Below are positions 1-9,957 of a stretch of 64,000 nt of DNA, one piece after another. Numbering within the stretch: the stretch's first letter is position 1; every line of letters begins with the position of its first letter. Below the pieces are notes generated by a model that was given only the letters and a program-made list of their open reading frames with translations, was not told where the DNA came from and made no database searches. This DNA comes from Cladorhizidae sp. MBARI D1340-BT2 (Eukaryota > Porifera > Demospongiae > Poecilosclerida > Cladorhizidae): NCBI GenBank assembly GCA_028752905.1, contig JAQNBH010000004.1:3828610-3892609 (forward strand), read 5' to 3'. The position numbers were made by a program, and so were the translations under genes.

Positions 1-952
1 GCAGGTTATTATTAATGACGGTTATTATTTATGCAGGTTATTATTTATGCAGGTTATATTATTTATGCAGGCTATTATTTATGCAGGTTATTATTTGTGC
101 AGGTTATTATTTATGCAGGCTATTATTTATGGAGGTTATTATTCGTGCAGGCTATTATTTGTGCAGGTTATTATTTGTTCAGGTTATTATTTATGCTGGT
201 TATTATTTATGCAGACTATTATTTATGCAGGTTATTATTTATGCAGGTTATTATTTATGCAGACTATTATTTATGCAGGTTATTATTTATGCAGGCTATT
301 ATTCATGCAGGCTATTATTCATGCAGGCTATTATTCATGCAGGCTATTATTCATGCAGGCTATTATTTATGCAGGCTATTATTTATGCAGGTTAGTATTT
401 ATGCAGGCTATTATTTATGCAGGTTAGTATTTATGCAGGCTATTATTTGTGCAGGTTATTATTTGTACTGGCTATTATTTATTCAGGTTATTATTTATGC
501 AGGTTATTATTTATGCAGGTTATTATTTATGCAGGCTATTATTTATGCAGGCTATTATTTATGCAGGCTATTATTTATGCAGGTTATTATTTATGCAGGC
601 TATTATTTGTGCAGGTTACAGGCTATTATTTGTGCAGGTTATTATTTATGCAGGATATTTATGCAGGCTATTATTTATGCAGGATATTATTTATGCAGGC
701 TATTATTTATGCATTTATGCAGGCTATTATTTATGCAGGCTATTATTTATGCAGGCTATTATTTATTCAGGCTATTATTTATGTACTATTATTTATGCAG
801 GCTATTATTTATGCAGGCTATTATTTATGCAGTCTATTATTTATGTAGGCTATTATTTATGTAGGCTATTATTTATGCAGGCTATTATTTATGCAGGCTA
901 TTATTTATGCAGGTTATTATTTATGCAGGCTATTATCTATGCATGTTATTAT
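1..952. repeat. 16 bp minisatellite, about 59 copies
   Basis: Continuous tandem array of TATTATTTATGCAGG(T/C), period 16, with scattered substitutions and a few deletions near 610-720 and 780. It starts at or before the window edge. Sixteen is not a multiple of three and the unit lacks stops on the plus strand, so overlapping plus-strand frames stay open (up to 277 codons); these are artefacts of the repeat. Confidence 0.95.
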
Positions 953-1454
953 GAATGACTGCAGTTCTGTCTGTCCAAGCTAGAGGGTGAATGAGTGCAG
1001 CTCTGATGGCCGAGAGAGATCCACATGAGCAGCAGTTCTGTCTAAAGCAACACTGCTATAGCGCAAGCTCAGGTGTGATGTGGTTCACATATGTGCCTGT
1101 GCTCATAGTACCTGCATGCTGGTGCGTACAAGTCAAGGGTTGATTCATTCATAAAGGAGTGACCTTTTAATAATCATGACAGTGACCAATCATAATAAGG
1201 ATGACATAGTCAGGATGAAGATTAAGTCAGGCAGCCATATGCAGTCATGTTTGTGTGTGTAGCAATACAAAATTTCCTGTCACCTTCCCACCAAGGGTAG
1301 GCTTCCCTCACCCAATCAGACGAGGCTTAGCTCTGACACAAGCTACTAGGCATGTGTGTGTGTTTGTGTGTGTGTGCATTTACATTGTGTTTCAGCAGAA
1401 CCCATGCAAGTGTGGTATTGCACTGACACACCAACTGTCCAGGATATTGCTCAC
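953..1454. other. Unique intergenic sequence, nothing recognised
   Basis: Non-repetitive DNA with a short TG-rich stretch near 1350-1376. No convincing exon seen on either strand. If the unrecognised minus-strand gene continues leftwards, further exons could be here, but none was identified. Confidence 0.5.
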
Positions 1455-1520
1455 AGGTCACCAAGGGCCTAGTATGCAGGTCACCAAGGTCCTAGTATGC
1501 AGGTCACCAAGGTCATCCTG
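1455..1520. repeat. 24 bp tandem repeat, three copies
   Basis: CAGGTCACCAAGG followed by (T/G)CCTAGTATG is repeated about three times, the last copy degenerating. Confidence 0.8.
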
Positions 1521-1761
1521 TAAACAGTGTCTAGGCAGAGGCATAACTACTGCAGGTTTTGTAGCTGATTGTAGCGTAGAGAGTGGGAATGCTCGTACAG
1601 AGACATCTTCACGGATGCTGGTACATGTCAAAATACGATGACAACAATACAAACGATTCTTCTTGCAGAATAACAAACGAAACAAAACATGAAAAAAACA
1701 GAAAGAAAAAAATTCCAATCACTGCGTGTTGGCTGGTTTTGTTGTCCAGAGAGGGCGTTAC

Positions 1762-1862
1762 CTGATAGTGGGAGGTGGTCAGGTTGGTACAGAGCAGCTC
1801 CACGGCATCCATCCACCACACCAGGCAACGGGCCAGCCGCACGGGGAGAGAAGCATCATCAC
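1762..1862 (-). CDS. Unrecognised minus-strand gene, exon 4
   Basis: Minus-strand exon of 101 nt. It begins after TTCCCACAG and ends at CAG|GTAACG. The previous exon leaves one base, which with GT makes a Gly codon, and 33 complete codons follow (starting DDASLPVRLARC, with a hydrophobic LVWWMDAVELLC segment, ending TSHYQ), leaving phase 0. The frame is fixed independently by the three upstream exons. I do not recognise the family. A pyrimidine-rich tract followed by AG near 1665-1675 could precede a fifth exon, but no frame there was convincing, so the 3' end of the gene is unresolved. Confidence 0.55.
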
Positions 1863-1874
1863 CTGTGGGAATAG

Positions 1875-2075
1875 GTGAGACTTGCCTGACTTGAGGAGTA
1901 GAACACGTTAGTGCAGTACAATAGGGAAGACTGAGGAGTGTGTATAGGAAAGGCTGTCTGACTTGACGAATGTAGCACGCGTGCTACAGTACAATAGGAC
2001 AGAGTGTCTGACTTGAAGAGTGTAGCACGCGTGCTAGTACAGTACAATAGGACAGAGAGTCTGACTTGAGGAATG
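1875..2075. repeat. Tandem repeat of about 60 bp with a perfect 18 bp palindrome
   Basis: Three to four diverged copies carrying TGACTTGAGGA, then AGTACAATAGG(A/G). The palindrome TGTAGCACGCGTGCTACA occurs complete at about 1973-1990 and partly in the next copy. The array lies in the third intron of the minus-strand gene, just upstream of the exon 4 acceptor. Confidence 0.8.
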
Positions 2076-2247
2076 CAGTGTTGCCATAATTTTTTTGGTA
2101 ATTTCCAAATTACTCGCCTGTGTTATCAAAAAAAAATTGGCAACAAAAAATGCAAACAAAATCCAAACAACAATTACATACTAAAGTGTGTTCATAGCAT
2201 TTACACATGTCTTTAATAGTTCAGTGTTCGGTTTAAATTCATAGTTT

Positions 2248-2520
2248 TTAAGGAACATTGAATTGCACTGTTAAAAGTGAATTTAATGTAGAAATTCCTA
2301 GTCTGTTTCTGTGCTTCGTTTTGTTGAGACCAATGTGGCTGAATAAACGTTTGGTATCAGCATTGCCATGGGGTATAACTAGAATGGCTTTTGAGAGTTT
2401 TGCCTGCTGCAGCAAGCACCTGACCAGCCATACTGTATTGTTGTAAGCCTGGTTGAAGCCATTTGAGAATCCAGAATCTTCTTCTGGTAACCTTGAAGTA
2501 CTGGGTTCTAAAGATGCCAT
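2248..2520 (-). pseudogene. hAT transposase C-terminal fragment
   Basis: A 90-codon minus-strand frame contains VIPHGNADTKRLFS followed by NKTKHRNRLGISTLNSLL. This resembles the C-terminal dimerisation region of hAT transposases, where a (P/S)xxNAxxERxFS-like block precedes an NK(T/x)xxRxxLxxxTLxxLL block. The catalytic core is absent. Identification is from the family pattern only. Confidence 0.6.
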
Positions 2521-2628
2521 AGCTAACTCTCTCTGACACTCACTGTGAAAGATTCTAACTCTTGCGCAAATCAGGCTTTAAATACCCAACCAGATGCTCA
2601 TGCGCATGCACATGATCAAAGGTGCCTC

Positions 2629-2720
2629 TGCAGGAATATTCCTGCACACACCAGGTGACCACATAATAACACAGGACTGTGCAGGAATATTCCTGCACAG
2701 ACCAGGTGACCACAAAATGA
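2629..2720. repeat. Duplicated 20 bp palindrome inside the hAT remnant
   Basis: Two copies of a segment with TGCAGGAATATTCCTGCA, a perfect inverted repeat (2629-2646 and 2680-2697; the second extends to GTGCAGGAATATTCCTGCAC), each followed by ACCAGGTGACCACA. Confidence 0.85.
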
Positions 2721-2886
2721 CCCCACTCAGCTAATACCACAGAGAGTGGTTTTGAAATAGGCTCTGATATGCATGAAATGTCAAACCATTTTCTAATGAT
2801 GAAAAAATCCAAACATTTATTGATAAAATCCAAACAGAAAATTTAAGGTTCAAAAATACAAACAGTTTGGATAAAATCCAACACTG

Positions 2887-3414
2887 GTAAAGGAGCAAAA
2901 AAAAATCATGTCAAGTATCCTCACATGACCTCAAGGACAAAGTTCGGCATCTCTATGCCTCTAGGTCAGCATGGTCCATCTTTGACAGCCGTCTAAAGTT
3001 CATGCCCACCAAATCCTTAGCTCTGCCAATATTTGGTGGGAAAGAACTTTGAGCAACCCTAGATCATCCTGGGGCATCCACTGCCACACTGAACATGTAT
3101 GCCATGAGGTCAAAGTCCAACCACTAGAGGGACACTAGTTGAGAATGCCCTCCTGTAACACCTATATTCTAGTGCCTGCCCCACCCCCTTACCCAACCAA
3201 CCACCACCCCCCTTTTTTCTTTTTTATCCACCACTAAACTTAGAACTGTGAGAGACTTCCCAGTGGCTGATAGCCAACTAGACATCTCGGGTGCAGGGGA
3301 GAGCCAGTTGAGCCATCCACTGTGGATCTGTCTTGAATTGCTCCATCATTAACTACACAATGCTTCATTTTAACGACTACTTCCAACAATGCAACAACTA
3401 GGACAGCCAATTGC
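2887..3414. other. Intronic unique sequence, nothing recognised
   Basis: Lies in the large third intron of the minus-strand gene. C-rich tract near 3170-3220. No exon-like frame with splice signals was found. Confidence 0.5.
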
Positions 3415-3530
3415 TTCACCTGTTTCCCACCAAGGGGGAGGGAAACTTCACCTGTTTCCCACCAAGGGGGAGGGAAACTTCACCTGTTTCCCACCAAGGG
3501 GGAGGGAAACTTCATCTGTTTCCCACGAAA
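3415..3530. repeat. 32 bp tandem repeat, four copies
   Basis: Units begin CACCTGTTTCCCACCAAGGG and continue GGAGGGAAACTT; the fourth copy diverges. Confidence 0.9.
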
Positions 3531-3624
3531 GGGTTATTGTGTTTCATGATGTTACAAGGTTGTAGATACCCTCATCAACACTGCACTCCACACAACCAAT
3601 CAGCTGCTCTACATGCAATTAATC

Positions 3625-4035
3625 TGACTCCACCTGCCTCAACCCAGTGTGGTGTTGGTCCAGTGTGTGTCCCTATTGTCAACCTAATTCAACCTGCCTC
3701 CACCCAGTGTGGTGTTGGTCCAGTGTGTGTCCCTATTGTCAACCTACTTCAACCTGCCTCCACCCAGTGTGGTGTTGGTCCAGTGTGTGTCCCCATAGAG
3801 CTATTGTCAACCTACTTCAACCTGCCTCAACCCAGTGTGGTGTTGGTCCAGTGTGTGTCCACATAGAGCTATTGTCAACCTACTTCAACCTGCCTCCACC
3901 CAGTGTGGTGTTGGTCCAGTGTGTGTCCCCATAGAGTTATTGTCAACCTACTTCAATCTGCCTCCACCCAGTGTGGTGTAGGTCCAGTGTGTGTCCTATT
4001 GTAAACCCACTTTAACCTGCCTCAACCCAGTGTAA
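3625..4035. repeat. About 60 bp tandem repeat, seven copies
   Basis: Units contain CAACCCAGTGTGGTGTTGG, then TCCAGTGTGTGTCCC and CTATTGTCAACCTACTTC; some copies carry an extra ATAGAG. In an intron of the minus-strand gene. Confidence 0.9.
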
Positions 4036-4112
4036 CATTCGGTATTATCTGACATATAAAGGTGATACATGTAACAACTTCCTCTAACGGTATTTATATA
4101 AACAACTCTTAC

Positions 4113-4171
4113 CAACCCTTCCAACAGAAGCTTGCAAGCTACGGAGAGCTGCCAACCATCCTTCCTCCCGC
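4113..4171 (-). CDS. Unrecognised minus-strand gene, exon 3
   Basis: Minus-strand exon of 59 nt: one base completing a Trp codon begun in exon 2, 19 codons (REEGWLAALRSLQASVGRV), then one base passed to exon 4. The donor is GTTG|GTAAGAG and the acceptor is GTGTAG|GCGGGAGG directly after a (TG)n tract. A phase of 2 in and 1 out fits both neighbours exactly, the main reason for accepting so short an exon. Confidence 0.55.
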
Positions 4172-4205
4172 CTACACACACACCACACACACACACACAC
4201 ACAGG
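4172..4205. repeat. (CA)n/(TG)n tract abutting an exon acceptor
   Basis: CA-rich microsatellite on the plus strand; read on the minus strand it is a TG-rich tract ending in TAG, the proposed 3' splice site of exon 3. Confidence 0.85.
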
Positions 4206-4258
4206 TCAGATAAGAACAGCAGAATCGTTCCACTTCTCCTACTATCTCTTGCCTTGCT

Positions 4259-4325
4259 GGCCGACCATTGTCTCTAATCATTCTGTCTCTAATCATTCTG
4301 TCTCTAATCATTCCGTCTCTAACTA
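4259..4325. repeat. 15 bp tandem repeat, four copies
   Basis: TCTCTAATCATTCTG repeated four times with one substitution. Confidence 0.9.
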
Positions 4326-4439
4326 TAATCGTTTGAATACGGTAACAATTAAAAAAAAATTGTTGGGTAAACCCATTTTGAACCACTTGCTCTTATATGC
4401 CAGGTCTGCACCTAAAGCGTATTAGATTATATATAGAGT

Positions 4440-5175
4440 GACTGTATTTCCTCAATTAGAATGTATTAGTTGCCTAATGGTGTACTACGCGAGGAATACT
4501 CTAATTGAGGGTGTGCTCTATTATTTTAGCTTGTGTGCCTGCAGTACTGGTGTGCATGTGATAGATCACCAGATCTCCATCTAATCGAGGGTGTGCTCTA
4601 TTATTTTAGCCTGTGTGCCTGCAGTACTGGTGTGCATGTGATAGATCACCAGATCTCCATCTAATTGAGGACGTGCTCTATTATTTTATCTTGTGAGCCT
4701 GCAGTACTGGTGTGCATGTGATAGATCACCAGATCTCCATCTAATTGAGGACGTGCTCTATTATTTTATCCTGTGTGCCTGCAGTACTGGTGTGCATGTG
4801 ATAGATCACCAGATCTCCATCTAATCGAGGGTGTGCTCTATTATTTTAGCTTGTGAGCCTGCAGTACTGGTGTGCATGTGATAGATTACCATCTAGTGAC
4901 AATGCCTTCGTTGGTGCGACTATTCGTTGTCGACTATTATGTCAGCTTTGTCTAACGCAGAGACAGTCGCTGGGTGTCTTCATTGTGCAGCAGGCAGCTT
5001 GTGAAATTAATAAAACATACTGTTCCGCTGGTGCAATACTACCAGCCCAGACTTGCAGTGGATGTGATCTTCTGAGCCCTTCACTATATACATTTATGAT
5101 TGTATTGCATTGTTCACTTATGGGTGTGCCTAATCCAATTGAGGGCAGGTCTAATCAATGCACACTATACTAGAT
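4440..5175. mobile_element. Dispersed element with internal 80 bp repeat, copy 1
   Basis: A sequence closely related to 30020-30400 (shared GCCTGCAGTACTGGTGTG, TGATAGATCACCAGATCT, TTCGTTGGTG, GCAGAGACAGTC, TCTTCATTGTGCAG), so this is a dispersed repeat, probably a non-autonomous transposon. Here its left half is expanded into five copies of an exact 80 bp period (GCAGTACTGG at 4541, 4621, 4701, 4781, 4861); the other copy has one unit. Degenerate inverted similarity is seen between TATAGAGTG near 4434 and CACACTATA near 5160, but the ends are not firmly defined. It sits in the second intron of the minus-strand gene. Confidence 0.7.
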
Positions 5176-5251
5176 ATTTATACTACATATTTGCACAGCT
5201 GGGAAGGACTAGATAAGTAATGGTCTTCAACCTAGACTCCTACCAACTCAC

Positions 5252-5367
5252 CACCTCCTCCACACAGCCTTCCAGTAGTTCTCCTCCATACTGGCGAGGA
5301 ATGCCGAGCTCCTCCCTCTTTCTCCTTGCTTCCCGTCATCCTTCACCCAGTGGTCAACATACTCGCC
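5252..5367 (-). CDS. Unrecognised minus-strand gene, exon 2
   Basis: Minus-strand exon of 116 nt: 38 codons beginning GEYVDHWVKDDGKQGE and ending MEENYWKAVWRR, plus two bases. Acceptor GGTGTAG|GGCGAG, donor AGGTG|GTGAGT. Enters in phase 0 from exon 1 and leaves two bases that combine with the first base of exon 3. Charged and Trp-rich; no motif I recognise. Confidence 0.6.
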
Positions 5368-5521
5368 CTACACCATATGGTAGAGAGTCACTTGCACACA
5401 TGGACACAAACTAGGTTGGTGAACTTCACGTGTGTATGTGATGGCGCCACAACTGGACTTATAGACCTGTGCCAAGCTTGACATGCATCATCTTATAATA
5501 AAGTCAGATGGAACATATTAC

Positions 5522-5686
5522 CAAGTTGTTCTGCCTTCCAGGAGTTCTGTTGACACTCGGTCCCACGCGGCCTGTGCTTTCATCTACCCTGTTATATGCT
5601 GCATCTGAGAGAAAACTGCAGTTCTGTTCAGCCACAGTCACCTCCCCTGGCAATGCAGGTGGTGGAAACCTAGCAAAGACGGACAT
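5522..5686 (-). CDS. Unrecognised minus-strand gene, exon 1 with start codon
   Basis: Minus-strand first coding exon: ATG at 5686 followed by 55 codons (start MSVFARFPPPALPGE, end NRTPGRQNNL) to the donor TTG|GTAATATG. The sequence is Pro/Ser/Asn-rich and looks disordered. With exons 2-4 it gives about 147 residues in one unbroken frame with all junction phases agreeing. The ATG lies 58 bp from the TATA box of the divergent BCL-2 gene, so the two genes probably share a promoter region. Function unknown. Confidence 0.55.
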
Positions 5687-5775
5687 CTATGACGAAAAAC
5701 AGATTTCCACCTGCGCTCGATTTAGGAAATACGGACCCCCAATCTATATAAGAGCCTAAATCAAAGCCCAATATT
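5687..5775. promoter_or_regulatory. Putative bidirectional promoter
   Basis: Short gap between the minus-strand start codon at 5686 and the plus-strand BCL-2 leader. It contains CTATATAAG at 5744-5752, a good TATA box for plus-strand initiation near 5775. No TATA-like element facing the minus strand was noticed. Confidence 0.5.
5744..5752 (+). promoter_or_regulatory. TATA box of the BCL-2 family gene
   Basis: CTATATAAG, about 85 bp upstream of the 5' UTR splice donor. Its position predicts transcription start around 5772-5780. Confidence 0.5.
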
Positions 5776-5836
5776 ATAATCCTATCAATATCAACAGCAC
5801 TGTATCAAGTTCGCCACCGACGTAGAGTAGACGCAG

Positions 5837-5915
5837 GTAAGACCTGTAAGCTATGGCTAAACTAGCGGCATACCTAAAGCTTATTCGGGTTTGTATTCTA
5901 TTTGTTGTTTTTTAG
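5837..5915 (+). other. Intron in the 5' UTR of the BCL-2 family gene
   Basis: Donor CGCAG|GTAAGA at 5837 and acceptor TTGTTTTTTAG ending at 5915 define a 79 bp intron with a good polypyrimidine tract, between the leader exon (about 5775-5836) and the coding exon. Confidence 0.6.
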
Positions 5916-5975
5916 CCTCCAATTTCTTACACCCTTCCGAGCGTTCGAGTGGATAGCGTCAACGGTAAGGAAGGC

Positions 5976-6713
5976 ATGAGTGTAGATAATCCAACAGTTA
6001 TTTCTTCGTCAACCCCTGGATCTCCTTCTAGCGTAAAGTCCAAGGTCGCTAGCAACCATCTTTCTCAAACAAGACTGAACGGAGCTGTGGTCGAAACTAG
6101 TACGGGGAAGATGGAGCGCGTTGCTGTGAGTACGGTGAGCGTGCGAGACAGAGGAATGGTTGCTGTGAATACGGTGAGCGTGCGAGACAGAGGAATGGTT
6201 GCTGTGAACGGCAGAGAACTTGGTTACCAACACAAGTATAATGGGAGTCCCACAATCCAGGTGGTATTCAGTGATAAGAAGACCAAACTGATAGTGAAGC
6301 ACCTATTCACTAAACTGTGTCCATCTTATGGAAAAAACTGCGCTATGGTGGAAAGGGAAGTGAGCAGATTACACAGCACTGCTGACAAAGAGTTGATCTA
6401 CAGACTGACTAAGTCCCTGGTGGACCTACTGGTTGAAAGGAACATTATATCAATTAATCTCGACGATTTCATGAAGCAGAAATGGAACGTGCATGCTGGG
6501 AATATGTACACAGAGTTTTCTAGAGTAGCATACGAGACATTTTCAGACGCAACCAACTGGGGGAGAATTGTCGTATTTTTGGGATTCTCTATTAGTTTTT
6601 CTATATATCTAATTAACCGGCAAGTGTCCAGTGCTGCTAGCAGTGTGCTGGAGTGGTGCTGTCAAGTGGTGGAGGAAGACCTGGCCAAGTTCTTCACTGC
6701 TAATGGAGGATGG
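5976..6713 (+). CDS. BCL-2 family apoptosis regulator, coding exon 1
   Basis: First coding exon of a BCL-2 family protein that would control mitochondrial outer-membrane permeability. ATG at 5976 is the first in frame; 246 codons follow to TGG|GTGAGT. BH1 is clear (TNWGRIVVFLGF, residues about 193-203), preceded by the family's helix MYTEFSRVAYETFSDA. A weak BH3-like helix (LTKSLVDLL, about 144-152) has Val where the usual Gly-Asp pair has Gly. BH2 begins FFTANGGW and is cut exactly after the Trp, a position where many animal BCL-2 genes have an intron. The 100-residue N-terminus is Ser/Thr-rich and includes a 13-residue tandem duplication (6123-6207). The BH1 helix resembles BAK most to my eye; pro- or anti-apoptotic role cannot be assigned. 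Confidence 0.85.
6123..6207 (+). repeat. 39 bp coding tandem duplication in the BCL-2 gene
   Basis: Two near-identical 39 bp copies encode VSVRDRGMVAVNT-like 13-residue units in the N-terminal linker, keeping frame. Confidence 0.85.
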
Positions 6714-6899
6714 GTGAGTAATCTCTACGAGTCCTACTAGTCGAGCAGCATGCAGTTAGACCGGTTAAGCAGTGCCACGTACAAGGCAGCACTGGATAAG
6801 TGTTTGCCTGCATGACTTTGCTAATAGTTCTAAACAGAGTTCGATTTAATATGTGGCATAAGCCTCTGTCTATTATCCTAGGTTCATAGGGTTTGTAGG

Positions 6900-7680
6900 G
6901 TTTGTGTTGTTTAACACTTGCTTGATAGAGATGATCCCATTCTCTCATTGGTAGTTAGATTTAATGCAGTGCTTGATAGAGATGATCCCGTTCTCTCATT
7001 GTAGTTAGGTTTAATACTGTGCTTGATAGAGATGATCCCATTCTCTCATTGGTAGTTAGATTTAATGCAGTGCTTGATAGAGATGATCCCGTTCTCTCAT
7101 TGTTAGTTAGGTTTAACACTGCTTGATAGAGATGATCCCATTCTCTCATTGGTAGTTAGGTTTAACACTGCTTGATAGAGATGATCCCATTCTCTCATTG
7201 TAGTTAGGTTTAATGCTGTGCTTGATGAGATGATCCCATTCTCTCATTGTTAGTTAGGTTTAACACTGCTTGATAGAGATGATCCCATTCTCTCATTGGT
7301 AGTTAGGTTTAACACTGTGCTTTAGAGATGATCCCATTATCTCATTGTTAGTTAGGTTTAGCACTGCTTGATAGAGATGATCCCATTCTCTCATTGTAGT
7401 TAGATTTAACACTGCTTGATAAAGATGATTGTTAGTTAGGTTTAACACTGCTTGATAGAGATGATTGTTACTGAGATGATTGTTAGTTAGGTTTAACACT
7501 GTAGAGATGATTGTTAGTTAAGTTTAACACTGTGCTTGATAGAGATGATTGTTAGTTAAGTTTAACACTGTGCTTTATAAAGATGATTGCTAGTTAAGTT
7601 TAACACTGTGCTTGATAGAGATGATTGTTAGTTAAGTTTAACACTACTTGATAGAGATGATCCTATTCTCTCATGGTTAG
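6900..7680. repeat. About 50 bp minisatellite, about 17 copies
   Basis: Units contain GTTTAACACTGCTTGATAGA, GATGATCCCATTCTCTCATT and GGTAGTTAG. Copies after 7420 lose the CCCATTCTCTCATT part and shorten to about 40 bp, so two subtypes sit side by side. In the BCL-2 intron. Confidence 0.9.
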
Positions 7681-7867
7681 TTAGAGACATAAACAAGTGT
7701 GGCAAGTGCAAAGTGCATATGGATTGGTGTGTAGATAAGTACAAATGAGTACTTTAACACCTCTCCAATATTATATGTAGTGAAGAATTAGTGACAGAAA
7801 TAATGTACCTATTAACAGCAGAGGATAAGAGGTGGGTACAAGATTGGATGGCATAACATAATATACA

Positions 7868-8243
7868 GAGAGAGTGTACATGGTATACTAACAGTGTGTA
7901 CATGGTATACTAACAGTATGTGAATGGTATACTAACAGTATATGCATGGTATACTAACAGTGTGTGCATGGTATACTAACAGTGTGTGCATGGTGTACTA
8001 ACAGTATGTGCATGGTATACTAACAGTGTGTGCATGGTATACTAACAGTATGTGCATGGTATACTAACAGTGTGTGCTAACAGTGTGTGCATGGTATACT
8101 AACAGTGTGTGGATGGTATACTAACAGTGTGTGCATGGTATACTAACAGTATGTGCATGGTATACTAACAGTGTGTGCTAACAGTGTGTGCATGGTATAC
8201 TAACAGTGTGTGCATGGTATACTAACAGTGTGTGCATGGTATG
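7868..8243. repeat. 22 bp minisatellite, about 17 copies
   Basis: Units GTGTGCATGGTATACTAACA plus GT, with a few shortened copies (GTGTGTGCTAACAGT). Each unit contains the palindrome GTATAC. In the BCL-2 intron. Confidence 0.9.
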
Positions 8244-9957
8244 ATGTACACATAGTCCATCATCCCAACGTTTGAGGTAACGACTGTTCGTTGTCATCCT
8301 TGAATTGGAAATGCCACGATGGCTGGCGGCTAGCATTCGAATCCTTGGAATTGCTTAGACTACAGCCATAGAGAAGCAGTGCTTTACAACGGTCCTGAGG
8401 AGAGAATGGTCTGGATGGGTCATGTGTGTGCTCTAGTTATGGCTGCAAGCTCCGAGGTTAACTGATGAGCATTCGGATGTGTAGCCTAAAAAGAAGCCTG
8501 GGATTAGTGAGTGTGCGAGTGTGATTAGTGTGCGAGTGTGTTGTGTGAGTGTGGCGTGCCATGTATTAACATCCTGTGTCCTACTGTCCGTCCGTGTTGA
8601 TTGCATCTCCAGTGGCTGGACTTTCCTTGTCATGTCCTGTTCTTATTTATTTGTAAGGTTTCGGGTAAGCTATAGAGATACTTGACCTTTTGTCTCCCCA
8701 TGAAACCAGGGCTCGTGGTTGTAAGGCTCCAGACAGTATTGCTGTAAAATACACGGCAAGCACCCTCCACGTAGCAACACCCACTATGCTCTTCTCTGTG
8801 CCGTAGGATTAGGTGGAGTACAGGTAGCAAGCACCCAGTGTCTAAATTTTGTTGAACGAAGGGCAAGGGCAGAATAGCACTGAAGATCCATTTGCAGACT
8901 TGACGCAATTCAAGTCAACCACTTGCAAGTTTTAACAAGCTAGAGGATCAAAACAACACCAAGTGAAGCGGAGGCACTCGGCACCCATTAAAACAACCAG
9001 CAAATCCTCACCTAGGACTACTTCTAACTCGCCGGCTCCATTACAAATAACAGCGTGAATGCAACACGATTCAGAATCGTCAGAATTTCATACCGCAAGT
9101 TCCCTACCTGGCAAGCACCTACCTATCTGATTTTGAGGTGAAAGGTCAAGCACTCGTGGGTGCTGATGTGTGCTCGCCAAGCAGTCTATTTGCAGCTTGC
9201 ATCATTCCAGACCACCTGCAAAAGTGTGTACTAGCAATCCCAGACCTGCACTGTCTGGATAGTGGCTAGTATCAGTCATGAATCAGCTGACCTTTTAATA
9301 TTCACACAGTCATGGTTATGCTGCTATTTTAAGAATGTCACATGTCGCCCATGGTGAGTCAGTGTCAGCAGTGTGGTGTGGAGCTAGGGCTTACACTTGC
9401 TTTCATGAAGTCATCTTCCATAATCATTGGCTAAGCAAGCAGAACGGAAGCTTCCAGCCAGGATGTTGCGGGAATGTCTGATGAGTTCAAGTGTTTGCTT
9501 CCGCAGAAGTGAATTGATAATTCTCATATGTATTTGCAGGAATGTAGTCCCATCCTGAAGAGGGCATCTGATCTAAGAGTTGTCGTGTGTTTGTGGTGGG
9601 CTATCCTGCATAGGGAAATACCTGGGGAGCTATATTTAGAGAGTTATTCTTAGCTGTGAGCTGGTGCATTCCTCCTGAGGTGGGTCCTGAAGGAATGCTG
9701 ATCCCCCCACCATTCTTCACCATAATTATAAGGAGGTTGGCCTTTTTCGTATACAACAAACGTGATAGAATGTCGAGTGTTTGGAGAAATAGTTGTTGTT
9801 TACGATACCACTGAAGGTGTGTGTGGAGGGGTGCGGATTCTACGAATACAGATATCTCCTGTTGCTGCAAACAAGCTATGGTGTGATTGGATGTGTGAAG
9901 AAGAAGATCATGTTTTATGTGTGATTGAGTCTGTAGCGTAGCGATCTGATGGATATT

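Larger units (their letters stand above)
2076..2886 (-). mobile_element. hAT-like DNA transposon, internally deleted
   Basis: Bounded by the inverted octamers CAGTGTTG (2076-2083) and CAACACTG (2879-2886), the typical end sequence of many hAT elements. Subterminal AAATCCAAAC motifs recur near both ends. Inside is a remnant of the transposase C-terminus on the minus strand. The 8 bp flanks (GAGGAATG and GTAAAGGA) do not match, so no target duplication is visible; the copy is old or its ends are slightly misplaced. It lies inside an intron of the minus-strand gene. Confidence 0.6.

Noticed and set aside
1521..1690. Possible exon 5 of the minus-strand unrecognised gene after a strong pyrimidine tract
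   Set aside because: The frame required by exon 4 (phase 0) gives an unconvincing peptide, and the more protein-like frame does not fit the phase.
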